Shown: positions 20,405 to 29,998 of the stretch, piece after piece
Layout of the letters: every line of letters begins with the position of its first letter
Numbering within the stretch: the stretch's first letter is position 1
Assembly: GCF_000002515.2 (NCBI RefSeq)
Contig: NC_006040.1
Coordinates: 806,001-870,000 of the forward strand
Reading direction: 5' to 3'
Length of the DNA stretch: 64,000 bases
Origin: Kluyveromyces lactis
Taxonomy: Eukaryota; Ascomycota; Saccharomycetes; Saccharomycetales; Saccharomycetaceae
Notes under the pieces: model-generated
What the model was told of the DNA's origin: nothing
Database searches by the model: none
The model's input: the letters and a program-made list of their open reading frames with translations, nothing else
Program-made: the position numbers and the translations under genes

Positions 20405-21562
20405 TACGATTGTACTGGGATGAAATAAGCAACTTAACTGAACGCAGTATAGTGAGCCGCAAAATTATAGGATCAACCAGTTCTATAAGTTCAATCTTCT
20501 GTATGCGTGTGTTGTTTTTCCCTTCAGTGAATGAGATCTAAAGATATCGATTTAATGATCTTCTGTAGATCAAACGCCCTGTTCTTGAAAACGTTATTAA
20601 ATGTACCGAGTCAAGAGTATGAACTATAACATACAAGTATATATAAGTGAATTCTAATCTCACAGTTAGCCCTGTCGAAAGATGTAACCTTTCTACATTA
20701 TGGAAAACTGGATAGAAATAGAGCAAGAAACGATTTCCTTAAAAATTAGGGCTTTTTGCCGCATTCGGATGGTATCGCAACAACGACAGCGATACGGCAA
20801 TATCTTCAATTCCCAAATCTAGCTGATACTCTACCAGCGCTCAAGAACTACCCGAATTTAAAAAAAAAAAAGGTATAGTACAAAGCTCAACTGGGAAACC
20901 TGAGAATAGTATCCTCAGATTATCAGAGATAACTCCTCTGTTCCTAGCTTAATCTCGTCCATTATCTTTATTTTTCCATTATGTAGCTGATAAGTTTCTA
21001 CAGAAAACCCAAAGAAAATCAAGAATTCGTTTAATTCATCTATGCATATCTCGAGGATTTGTATGCGTTCCTTCAAATTAGCCCGTGAAAGTACAAATCA
21101 GTGCTTAACTAAGACCAAGGTTGTTCTTCATCGTTCCTCTCTGCAGACACACGCCTCAGGGTTCTTTGCGACCGACTTCTCTATACCTGATTTTCTTTCT
21201 GTATTGAATACTATTGTCCAGGGCAAAATCCTAACAGTTTCTGCGACTTGTTAGTGTAGAAACAAAAATTGCGTATGTTTAATTTTCGTAACATTATCCA
21301 AAAACGAAATTGGTTGATAAAAAAAACACACATTGATCTAACTCATCTTGTCATATGAAATATACCTTATATGCATCGTAATGCTTCAAGTCTGCGTGTT
21401 CTTCAGGTGTGTAAGATAGTCCACTCTGTTAAGTACATTGGATCCACTGCCAGAAGTGAAATATAAAGAAGAAACCTAGACAAGAATCACTCCAAAAGAA
21501 GAGACTGGAAACCCCTAGTCTGGTATATTAGGAAAGGAGGAAATAAGGATCTAGCTCTAGAG
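20405..21562. other. Divergent spacer between AVT1 and the FAS1-domain gene
   Basis: About 1.16 kb. A poly-A run lies near 20860-20871, and ATATAAAG near 21461-21468 is a plausible TATA element 95-100 bases before the FAS1-gene ATG. A 70-codon open frame (21042-21254, ATG start) has no signature and is not called. I looked for centromere elements (CDEI-AT-rich-CDEIII) here, because homologous genes flank CEN10/CEN12 in S. cerevisiae, and saw none. Confidence 0.5.
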
Positions 21563-24193
21563 ATGAAGGTCAGTCTGATATATCAGCTGTTTAGTCTTTT
21601 CGTTATTTCACCATTTGTCGGAATCGTGTTGTTTGCAGCTGCTTTTGGTGATGATGATGATTTCCCCTTCAGTACAGTGATCGATATACTTTCACAGAAC
21701 CCAGAGTTTTCGACTTTTTTACGACTTATTCAACGAGAAGGCCATGTTCCGACGCTAAATGCTATGGATAACTATACATTGTTTGCCCCAGTGAACTCTG
21801 CATTTATAGATGATGATGAATCTAGTATTGGCGCCGATTTTGTCTTAGAAAACTACATCTTGTCGGATGACGTACTGATTATTTCAAATATCGCACCAGG
21901 AACGTACCTCTTGCAATCAGAATCTTACCCTATGTCTTTATATAAGGGAAACGATGGTAAAAGTGCGCTAAATGATGTCATACATATAGTAGATCCAAAC
22001 TTGTCGCCGAATTTCCAAAATGCCACTGTTCACGGCATAGATGCGTTCATTAAGAAACCACCCACGTTATACGATTTGGTTTCCTCACACGTTGATACTG
22101 AAAGGGAACCAATAACGCTAATGAAACACCTTATCGAAAGCTCATATCAAGACATTGACAGTATGGAAGTGGATAGGTTTAAGTTACAACCCTTTGTCAA
22201 TGGGTCCACCATTTTTTTGCCCACTGATAAAGCGTTGCGTAAGTTTTTCAATGATATAGAGTTGAGCTACTTGTTTGACCTCAGTGATTCGGAATTCACG
22301 GTACCTGCGAGGAAGCAGGATATTGAAGTTCTCATCAAAAAGATTACAGTAAATAAACTCTTTGGTGGTGTGATACGTCAAAATGATGATATAATAGAAA
22401 ACAAGAACGGGGAACCTTTGACGGTATTTTCGAAGAATAAAGGTCGTGATCTTGTTGTTAATGGTTCGGCAGCTTTGATGAGTAATTTAATTTATGACCA
22501 AGGCATTGTGCATGTAGTATCAGATCTACCAATTGTGGATACAGATTTGGATTTTAATGCAGAGAAGTATTTAATGGGTCTTAACGCATCGTCTTTCGTG
22601 GAAGAATTGTATATTAGAGAATTTCAAAGATTAATTGAGGATCCAAATACTGAACAAACGATATTCGTAACTAAAGACGCTTTGTTTGAGAGTTCTGCAG
22701 CTGGAGGATTGTCGAAGGCTCAGTTATTGTACCATTTTATAGAACACAAGGTGAATTTAACGGATGATTTTAAAGATGGCGTATTCCCTACGCGATTATA
22801 TGAATCGATGTATTGCTCATCCAACAAGAAATTAGGCGGCAAATGTCAGCGGATGAAAATATCTAAATTTGGTGAGCATCTGTATTTGAACGAGAAATTT
22901 CACGTTTTGAACTTAGATCCAATTTTGATCGATAATACCATGATTTATATTGTTGACGACAATCTCATGCTTCCAGGTGATCTCATTCCATCAGTGAATC
23001 CCTTTTTCCATTGTTCAAAATCATTGAAATTCTTGCAGCAGTTGAATCTTCTAGATTTGAAGCCAAATAAAGAGGGATATACCTTACTCTTACCTTGCTT
23101 CAATTCGTGGAGTGAAATGCAGCTTGTTACAGATTACCTACAAAGAAATATTTCTGCTATGAATATATTGATGAAGAATTACGTCTTGAACGGTTTAATC
23201 TATTCCGACGATTCGAACAATACCATGAATACCACAAACTTATATGGAGAAGAAGTTCTTGTTGAAATAGGGACATCAAACAGCTCCACAGATTACTTGC
23301 CTTTATCCTTGTCCACCGTTGATCATGAAATTGAGCTCAAAAAAAGTTTTGATATGATATTCAACCAAGGAGTAGTTCATCCTGTGAATGAGGTTTTTTT
23401 CCCCGAAAACTTGGATATACATTTGAGACATTTGATAGAAACGATCGGTACTTACGACTTCTTAGTCTTCCTAGAAAAATATCCAGAGTTCAACGACATA
23501 TTGACAGGATCTGCACCATACTCATTGTTGATACCGACACAGAGATCATTACTAATGGAAGGTATTGATCTCAATTACACCAAATTAGAGAAGTTTTTAA
23601 AACTTCATATTTTACCCGAAAATCAAACAAGTTTATTGTTAGAATGTGCAGATAAGATTGATACAACTGCAGGTGAATCTTTAAAATGTAGAGAAGCTTC
23701 AGATAATGTTTTGCTACTCAGTGTGATAGATGGTATTGATAAAGAAGTTAGAATTTTGAAGAAAGGCTGCACGAGCAACAACAGCGCATCATGCGTTTTC
23801 TTGATTGATAGACCAATTTCTGTTAACTGGTTAAGTAAGGAAAGGTACAGCATCACGTTGCCTGCCCTCTCTTTTGCATTAGGTACTGTTTTAGGCACAA
23901 TGTTTTTGTTTTCTTTACTTTTGTGCGTTATTGTGACATGTGCCCATAAGAAGCCATCAAAAGGATATAAATCTCGCAGAGCTTCTGATGCAGAAAACAA
24001 CGAGGAAGAACCATTAATTCCGTCTGAAAACAGTTCTGCTGTTGTTCCAAATTCCAGCTATCAAGCCACTGTTAACGCTGCTAGAAATCATAACCAAGTT
24101 TCACCCACTTTTGAAAGCTCGTATTCCTCAAATGCGAAAACAGCACCAATGAAAGTAGGCCAAAATATCACCGAAGGTTTAGCTAGGGATTGA
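21563..24193 (+). CDS. FAS1-repeat type I membrane protein (YLR001C family)
   Basis: An 876-residue secretory-pathway protein of unknown function, close in length to S. cerevisiae YLR001C (861). A signal peptide or anchor occupies about residues 5-28. Most of the protein is a series of fasciclin-like (FAS1) units. Recognisable starts include TVIDILSQNPEFSTFLRLIQ with NYTLFAPVNSAF, LYDLVSSHVD... with STIFLPTDKALRKFF, LKFLQQLNLL with GYTLLLPCFNSW, and DFLVFLEKYPEFNDIL with PYSLLIPTQRSLL: four clear and perhaps five units. Many N-x-S/T sites fit a lumenal face. One membrane segment (about 768-793) is followed by a basic stretch and an 80-residue tail containing EEEPLI (about 814-819), an acidic dileucine sorting motif. 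This suggests delivery to the vacuole; that is inference. It is the gene next to CEN12 in S. cerevisiae. Confidence 0.82.
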   Translation: MKVSLIYQLFSLFVISPFVGIVLFAAAFGDDDDFPFSTVIDILSQNPEFSTFLRLIQREGHVPTLNAMDNYTLFAPVNSAFIDDDESSIGADFVLENYILSDDVLIISNIAPGTYLLQSESYPMSLYKGNDGKSALNDVIHIVDPNLSPNFQNATVHGIDAFIKKPPTLYDLVSSHVDTEREPITLMKHLIESSYQDIDSMEVDRFKLQPFVNGSTIFLPTDKALRKFFNDIELSYLFDLSDSEFTVPARKQDIEVLIKKITVNKLFGGVIRQNDDIIENKNGEPLTVFSKNKGRDLVVNGSAALMSNLIYDQGIVHVVSDLPIVDTDLDFNAEKYLMGLNASSFVEELYIREFQRLIEDPNTEQTIFVTKDALFESSAAGGLSKAQLLYHFIEHKVNLTDDFKDGVFPTRLYESMYCSSNKKLGGKCQRMKISKFGEHLYLNEKFHVLNLDPILIDNTMIYIVDDNLMLPGDLIPSVNPFFHCSKSLKFLQQLNLLDLKPNKEGYTLLLPCFNSWSEMQLVTDYLQRNISAMNILMKNYVLNGLIYSDDSNNTMNTTNLYGEEVLVEIGTSNSSTDYLPLSLSTVDHEIELKKSFDMIFNQGVVHPVNEVFFPENLDIHLRHLIETIGTYDFLVFLEKYPEFNDILTGSAPYSLLIPTQRSLLMEGIDLNYTKLEKFLKLHILPENQTSLLLECADKIDTTAGESLKCREASDNVLLLSVIDGIDKEVRILKKGCTSNNSASCVFLIDRPISVNWLSKERYSITLPALSFALGTVLGTMFLFSLLLCVIVTCAHKKPSKGYKSRRASDAENNEEEPLIPSENSSAVVPNSSYQATVNAARNHNQVSPTFESSYSSNAKTAPMKVGQNITEGLARD

Positions 24194-24545
24194 TAAAAAA
24201 AACTATGTCCTGATTTAAATGTTGCTGGTTAACAGATCAGGAACTATCTTTTTTGCTGGCCAAACAGTAGTGGTAATGGATACGAGTCCATACTGAAGTA
24301 TAAGGAATAATGAATTTTCTACTGACTGTATAAAACTTAAATATATCCAATTGATAAATATAATGGAGACTGTTAAGCGAAGGTCCTGAACTATTTTCTG
24401 AAGATGCGATTAGCAGTGATTTACATTCCCCGATAATAATTGATTGTCAGCGCAAATACAACTTTGGGTTTGAAATATGTAAAACACCGTTAAAATCTAT
24501 TGCTGCATTTAAAACAAAAAAGTTTTTAAATAAACAAAAAAATGA
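24194..24545. other. FAS1-gene 3' region up to the first tRNA
   Basis: A/T-rich, 352 bases. The poly-T on the tRNA strand at its right end (AAAAAAA on +, 24536-24542) is the probable RNA polymerase III terminator of the first tRNA. Nothing else seen. Confidence 0.5.
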
Positions 24546-24627
24546 CGACAACAGCAGGACTCGAACCTGCGCGGGCAGAGCCCAAAAGATTTCTAATCTT
24601 TCGCCTTAACCGCTCGGCCATGTTGCC
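24546..24627 (-). tRNA. tS(AGA): tRNA-Ser(AGA), copy 1
   Basis: An 82-nt serine tRNA without intron. On the minus strand the acceptor arms GGCAACA and TGTTGTC pair, with discriminator G. The D-arm region carries GGCCGAGCGGTTAAGGC. The anticodon arm AAAGA-TTAGAAA-TCTTT gives anticodon AGA, reading UCU and, as inosine, UCC/UCA. The long variable arm TGGGCTCTGCCC is diagnostic for serine, and the T-arm is GCAGG-TTCGAGT-CCTGC. It is nearly identical to S. cerevisiae tS(AGA). A run of seven T follows the 3' end on this strand. Confidence 0.98.
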
Positions 24628-25050
24628 CAATTTCTGTAGGAAGAGATGTTTAATCAGAATATATCGACCAGTACATTACACAGTTTCAACAAGAAGGGAC
24701 TCCTGTTCGTTACTAAGCCTGGAGTGCACAGAGATGCTATTGGATCAATAGTCCTCCGTAGAACAGACATATCTAAAATTATTGAATGAAATACTGGTAT
24801 GGTTATAAAATCGGCTACCCCGGGGTATCAATGTTACGCTTGTCAAAAACACGTGCAATCGGATACAATTAACAGCTAATACTCACAGTAATGCTCTCCC
24901 AAATCAGATGGTAAAAAAGCAGTTTGAATTATTTCAACAAAACCTCTGCTAGGAACCACAAACGCGGTATATATTATGTAGCGTGATTTGTTGCCAACAC
25001 ACGTTGTACAAGAAAAGAAATGTTAAGAAGTCTAACTTATAAAAAAATAA
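24628..25050. other. Spacer between the two serine tRNAs
   Basis: A 423-base spacer. It contains the perfect 12-bp palindrome TACCCCGGGGTA at 24816-24827 and an isolated CACGTG at 24850-24855. I saw no LTR ends or other mobile-element sign, though yeast tRNA flanks often carry them. Confidence 0.5.
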
Positions 25051-25132
25051 CGACAACAGCAGGACTCGAACCTGCGCGGGCAGAGCCCAAAAGATTTCTA
25101 ATCTTTCGCCTTAACCGCTCGGCCATGTTGCC
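25051..25132 (-). tRNA. tS(AGA): tRNA-Ser(AGA), copy 2
   Basis: Identical over all 82 bases to the copy at 24546-24627, in the same orientation, 505 bases away start to start. Anticodon AGA, class II variable arm, no intron. A T-rich terminator (AAAAAAA on + at 25041-25047) follows the 3' end. Just upstream of the 5' end both copies share AATTTCTGT with one nearby difference, hinting at duplication of slightly more than the gene. Confidence 0.98.
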
Positions 25133-25833
25133 TAATTTCTGTGGAATGTTTACAACCAAAGAACCATGCTGTAAAAATTTTCTGGCAGGGAGAGATATTT
25201 ATATTGAGTTATGGTCATGTTTTGTGGTCAATAGTTTCACAAGAGTAATATATCATTCGACAATTCATGATGACCGTGACGCTTAGAAGCTTATTGAAAA
25301 TGTCATGGTTACTAGAAGCTTCAGTAATGTAATAATAGCCTTCGTTCACTGAGAAGTAGTTTCGTCTTAAATAGTAAGTAAAAGAACCACTTACCCAGGC
25401 GAGCAATGTTATTTAAATCCAGCGACATGACAAGACATAGAAGTAAATAAAAATGTAGAAATCAATCTCCGTCAAAATTTTACCAACAGGTGTAAGCGAT
25501 TTCATTACTAAATATTGAAATTACTCCATCAGCTGGATAGGAAGATTGTCAAACTAGGTTAGAAATTTTTTACATATATGGGTCATTCCGATTTGAAGTT
25601 TATATTATTTCTAAATACGAGTGACTAGGTACTTTGAATGAATGAGGAAATGTTAATCCGACTCCCAACATAGTAACAGTTCAAAACTGGGGGTATTGCA
25701 AGCAATATTCTTGGGCATTTTTACTCTCGTGCTTTTCAACTCATGCCGTCATTAAATTCATGATGTTCTGCACTGAGGTACATAATGTCTGTATAATCCT
25801 GATGGACTGTATTTGTAGTTCCTTGAAAAATAG
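25133..25833. other. Spacer between tRNA-Ser copy 2 and the PAH1 3' end
   Basis: About 700 bases, A/T-rich, only chance open frames. This is where conserved synteny switches from the chromosome X/XII block to the chromosome XIII/IV block. I see no centromere elements, repeats or mobile-element ends. Confidence 0.5.
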
Positions 25834-28218
25834 TCAAAACTCGTCTTCATCAAATTCATCTTCATATTCATCCGAGATGTTTTCGGAACCTTGATCTGTT
25901 GTTAAAGATTCTTGTTCAGAGAAATGTTGATCCGGATTATGTCCTTTTTCATCGCTTGGTATTTCCTTATCAAAAGAGTTATTGTTTGAATTCGATGAAT
26001 TAGTATTTCTACGGCTTGTTTGCGACTGCAGTTGACCCATTACTGGTCCCGATCCATCGTTATATACATTAACCGGTTGGACTTCTAGCGTCGAAGGCGT
26101 GCGGGCAGAAAGATGATCAAAAGTCAAAATACTATTTTCACTAGATGAATGTCTTTTCAAAGGCTGCTGGTTCTTTTGGGATAGTTCAGAATTATTAGAA
26201 TATCCATTATTGTAAGGTGAATTAGTATTCATATCGAGATCAGAGTCTTGTACCTTGAGGACAGGAGATGATAACGGCGATCCCAGGTTCAGGTACATCC
26301 TTTGTCCAATATTATCAGGATCACTTTTTCTCCGAGGTGTCAACAACAGTTCCGTGTCATTGCCTTCCCGAGGCTCATGCACAGACAATCTATTTTTGTT
26401 AGTCTGGTTAGCAGTACCATTGGTTGTACTGTTCCTAATACCTTCGTTGTAAATTTCTTTCGATGGAGAGGTTGCCTTCTCAGAATCGTTGCTTAGATCA
26501 GAGAGTTCATCAAGGTCGGGAATTGGTTCTCGCCAGTAATTTACGTCGGTATACTTCTCATCATTGGCTCGATAGAATGATTTTTCATCATGCATTATGT
26601 TTGTTCCATACGGCGAACCCGGAGTTGTTGAAATACTCCGAGCATCTTCAGCGACAAATGGGTACTTTTTGACAGGCGGGAAGAAATGGTCTACAAGTTC
26701 ATTAATATGGATGTAGGAACTTTTGTATCCTGCTAGCTCTAGTAATTCCATATGTACTTCCCCATCAGGGTTGATAGTGAAAATACGAGAACTTGGAATA
26801 CCAACGGTTCTATACGACAAGGCATCTGTGATACGATTGCCAAAACCAGCAATAAAAGGAGTTGGCATCTCATCAGCATCATCTTTTCGGTTATTAGATT
26901 CTGGGAAATACAATGCCTTCATGTCTTTTAAACATGCGATTTTGAACACTTCAGGTTTCTTTAGAATAACTTCCCTTCGCAATGCTGCCATTGTTCTATC
27001 TGGCGAGAGAATAACCGGCCCAATGGGTAATGTACAACCATTTTGTACAATACTTCTTAGGTAAGATCTTGTGGAATCAGATTGTCCTGCCGTCCTGGCA
27101 GTTAAATACATGATGTTATAGCCGTTCCCTCTGATTTCTGTAAAAAGCTTCGCAACGCCAGGATGAGTCCAATCTTTACCAATCATGGTTAGGACGTGAC
27201 CCAAGGCATCAGATTTAGTAATTGTACCGTCAATATCGGAAATCACAATTGGATCGTCCCACTTCCAATAGAAAAGTTTTGCTGTGATAATTGCTCGTCC
27301 CTTATCTACCGAGAATGTTAAATCGTTTTCACCATTCGACAAATCTAAACATTTCAACTGTTTGGACGTTAATCTGATAGTTTTGATAAAGTGTGTTGTT
27401 GCAGTTGCAGCCGATGGGACTTCAACTCTACTGTTATCGGTGCTAAAGGATGGTGTTCCTTCATTTGATGAGTAACCGAGGACCGATTGATGCTCGGAAT
27501 ACAAGGAGTCCGACGATGTCATAGGTGGAGAATTGGGAGGAGAAGTAGCCCAACATGGATCTGTTGGGTTCACTATCCGAATGTTTCCCTTTTCATCCTC
27601 CTTCACAAACTCTGACAAGTCTACATCTTCTCCAAGTTCATCGTACAACAGCTGTTTTAACAATTCATCAGTGTCGTTTACTTTATTTTTACTCGTTTTA
27701 TAACCTTCAATATCAAGTAATAGATCTCCATTATTATCAACAGTGGATGGTATCTGTTTCTGTGTTAGCGTTTTAGTAATTCTTTGGATTGGTGTCGGTG
27801 TAGTTGGTCTCTCAATCTTTGAATCATTGATATCTAAAAAGTCGGGTTCTTCAAGGGCATCATCCTTTGTCGTTGGCTTGCTCTCAGGACTACTGGCAGC
27901 GCTAACAACAGGCGAAGATATCAATTCGTCTGGGATACCTTCCAAGTCAGCTAAAGTCTCAAACACGAAATAAGCCTCACCAGAATCTCCAAGCTTCATT
28001 GGGATGTCCGTTGATTGTCCGTTAACCAAGACCTCTACCTTCTTCTGAGATGGTTTTAAGATCTGAAACTTACCAAACCTAACATGAAATGGCGAGCATG
28101 CCAACTCGCCATCAGGGTGCTCTACCACTATAACATCTATTGCTCCGGATAATGTTGCTGGATTGATCGAAGACCATGTCTTCGATACAGAGTCAAAAGC
28201 TCTGCCCACGTATTGCAT
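25834..28218 (-). CDS. PAH1: Phosphatidate phosphatase Pah1 (lipin)
   Basis: Mg2+-dependent phosphatidate phosphatase making diacylglycerol for triacylglycerol and phospholipid synthesis; it cycles between cytosol and the nuclear/ER membrane. The 794 residues compare with 862 in S. cerevisiae. The N-terminal amphipathic helix starts MQYVGRAFDSVSKTWSSINP. The N-LIP domain spans about 1-100 and keeps the catalytically needed Gly80 (in LGDSGEAYFVFE). The haloacid-dehalogenase domain (about 320-520) has the catalytic DIDGT motif at 328-332. A conserved Trp region reads NYWREPIPDLDEL. The acidic tail ending EDEFDEDEF is the known docking site for the Nem1-Spo7 phosphatase. It is tandem with MME1, as YMR165C/YMR166C. 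Confidence 0.98.
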   Translation of the reverse strand: MQYVGRAFDSVSKTWSSINPATLSGAIDVIVVEHPDGELACSPFHVRFGKFQILKPSQKKVEVLVNGQSTDIPMKLGDSGEAYFVFETLADLEGIPDELISSPVVSAASSPESKPTTKDDALEEPDFLDINDSKIERPTTPTPIQRITKTLTQKQIPSTVDNNGDLLLDIEGYKTSKNKVNDTDELLKQLLYDELGEDVDLSEFVKEDEKGNIRIVNPTDPCWATSPPNSPPMTSSDSLYSEHQSVLGYSSNEGTPSFSTDNSRVEVPSAATATTHFIKTIRLTSKQLKCLDLSNGENDLTFSVDKGRAIITAKLFYWKWDDPIVISDIDGTITKSDALGHVLTMIGKDWTHPGVAKLFTEIRGNGYNIMYLTARTAGQSDSTRSYLRSIVQNGCTLPIGPVILSPDRTMAALRREVILKKPEVFKIACLKDMKALYFPESNNRKDDADEMPTPFIAGFGNRITDALSYRTVGIPSSRIFTINPDGEVHMELLELAGYKSSYIHINELVDHFFPPVKKYPFVAEDARSISTTPGSPYGTNIMHDEKSFYRANDEKYTDVNYWREPIPDLDELSDLSNDSEKATSPSKEIYNEGIRNSTTNGTANQTNKNRLSVHEPREGNDTELLLTPRRKSDPDNIGQRMYLNLGSPLSSPVLKVQDSDLDMNTNSPYNNGYSNNSELSQKNQQPLKRHSSSENSILTFDHLSARTPSTLEVQPVNVYNDGSGPVMGQLQSQTSRRNTNSSNSNNNSFDKEIPSDEKGHNPDQHFSEQESLTTDQGSENISDEYEDEFDEDEF

Positions 28219-28903
28219 CTATTTCGAATATCGCGGATGGTCAGAACAAAGCCTCTGTGTCGTCTAGTTTATCAGACTATCTGCAAAGGCGCGTTTTGAA
28301 GTTATCTTTCCCCAATTAACCTATACCCGTTTTGTGACATTTCAATATTAGCTTCATTTCTTTAAATAACATCGTTTACACTTTTTCATTTTATTACATA
28401 CATTTTCCAACGTTTATTCTAAACATTAAAGTATGCAGGAAAAGGAAGAATAGAGATGTTGAACAATTCAATGAGGTAGATGGATTTATAATTTGAAGAG
28501 TGATCGCCAGGTGAACAGGCAATACAGTTGCAATTATAACCCAGCAAAGGCGTCTTATAAGAATGTCTTTAATAATAAGAAATATGGAAAATGTATATAC
28601 AAGGATTTCTTAAAGGGAGACTATGTTCAGTACGTCCTTATGTTAAGCTTAGCTACGAGGTGTATTCTTGGGAAAATCACCAGCAGATGAGAAAAGGAAC
28701 CGAGTAGTTTATCTCTAATGATTCGTAAAGATAGATAATACTGATTAAAATGTGTAAAGCGCGCAATCACTTGCAATTGAGCGACGAGTTCATTTTATTG
28801 ATGAGAGCAGCAATTTTGTACAGGAATAGTGATACAGTTGAATAAACAGTTGTGATTTGTCGAAGCGAGATTCATAAAGATGGTGGGGATAGTTTGTCAG
28901 GTG
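28219..28903. other. PAH1 promoter and MME1 3' region
   Basis: A 685-base spacer between two minus-strand genes. T/A-rich tracts lie near the PAH1 start; I found no exact UAS-INO (CATGTGAAAT) or zinc element, which control S. cerevisiae PAH1. A 65-codon frame on + lacks an ATG at its start and is not called. Confidence 0.45.
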
Positions 28904-29998
28904 TTAAAGTTTCTTTTCATCTGAAAGCTTACTGTCCAAGGTTTTTAATGCAACTTGATATAATAGCAACATGATACTACTTTGTATACTTGTCCAAATA
29001 AATCTTGGTCCAACACCGCTGAATAATCCAGCGAGACCTTCTGTCTTGTAAACGGTCATCATGCCTTTCGTAATGGAATTTGTCAACGTTTGCTGCTTTA
29101 AATTCTGAGAACTATTTTCAGGGATATCTGGTAGCTGTGTCTGGATTCTTGTCTTTACAACATCTAATGGAGTTGTTATGATACCAGCAAGACCACCTGC
29201 AGCAGCACCGGTAATTATTTCGTTACTCAGAGATAAATCTTCATCAAACGTTTTATTCTCTACTGCGAATGCAAGTTGTCTAAATTTCTCATAAAATGCA
29301 AATTGTAACCCAGAAAACGGTAGATCCCGACTCAAGGTTGCTTTATAACCAAAGAATAAAGTTGGCCATCCTTCTCGCCTCACAATGGTTGTGACGGCAT
29401 CTGTGAGGTTTTTGTAATTATAGCCGCTGCGGAAAAACGGGTTGTTATAACGGCCTTGCAATTGTAATCTGGTCTTTAACACTTCACTGGGCACATACAC
29501 GAAACTACTAATGAAATCACCAAGGAACCCTGCAGTTAAGTGAGAGAAAGTTTCATTTATTCCCCATTCACCAATCATTTTTCTTTTGGTGTACTCGTAA
29601 GTAGCAAAGAAAATTGCCGCGCTGGGGAAGGATCCGAGCATTGCACCCGAGTAACCTCCGTATAAACCCTTGCGCAACCCTTCCTCCAGGATAATTGTTC
29701 TATAAGCACCAATCATGTTTTTATACTTCACTGTGCTTGGAGCACCTTGTTGTCTTGTCTTTACTGTATCCAATGAATGCATAGCAGAGTCACCTATGGC
29801 TCCTCCGATACCACCAGCCAACATACAATGCACAATTGGTGAATAGGCATTTTCTGTGGAATCTGCATTTGTTTTTCCACCGGATGGTGGAGGTACGGTC
29901 GATCCATGACGTTTTGATTGTTGTTGTGATTTAAGAATACCTTCACTTGGGTGGTCATGAGTTCCCACTACAGGAATAGAAGATGATAACGAAAACAT
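28904..29998 (-). CDS. MME1: Mitochondrial carrier Mme1 (magnesium exporter)
   Basis: Inner-membrane carrier of the SLC25 family. S. cerevisiae Mme1 (YMR166C, 368 aa) exports magnesium from mitochondria. I start at the ATG at 29998, giving 364 residues; the frame runs on upstream without another ATG. The protein has a Ser/Pro-rich N-terminal extension (about 60 residues) and three carrier repeats. Their signatures read [21 protein letters not shown] and [10 protein letters not shown], each followed by acidic/Gly motifs such as [21 protein letters not shown] and [10 protein letters not shown]. It sits between PAH1 and the divergent QRI7. Confidence 0.93.
   Translation of the reverse strand: MFSLSSSIPVVGTHDHPSEGILKSQQQSKRHGSTVPPPSGGKTNADSTENAYSPIVHCMLAGGIGGAIGDSAMHSLDTVKTRQQGAPSTVKYKNMIGAYRTIILEEGLRKGLYGGYSGAMLGSFPSAAIFFATYEYTKRKMIGEWGINETFSHLTAGFLGDFISSFVYVPSEVLKTRLQLQGRYNNPFFRSGYNYKNLTDAVTTIVRREGWPTLFFGYKATLSRDLPFSGLQFAFYEKFRQLAFAVENKTFDEDLSLSNEIITGAAAGGLAGIITTPLDVVKTRIQTQLPDIPENSSQNLKQQTLTNSITKGMMTVYKTEGLAGLFSGVGPRFIWTSIQSSIMLLLYQVALKTLDSKLSDEKKL

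Noticed and set aside
21042-21254. ATG-initiated 70-codon open frame between AVT1 and the FAS1 gene
   Set aside because: No domain, signal or conserved neighbour; composition like spacer DNA. Could be revisited if conserved in sister species.
24194-25833. Possible solo LTR near the tRNA genes
   Set aside because: Yeast tRNA flanks often carry LTRs, but I could not find matching terminal TG...CA ends with a target duplication, so none is claimed.
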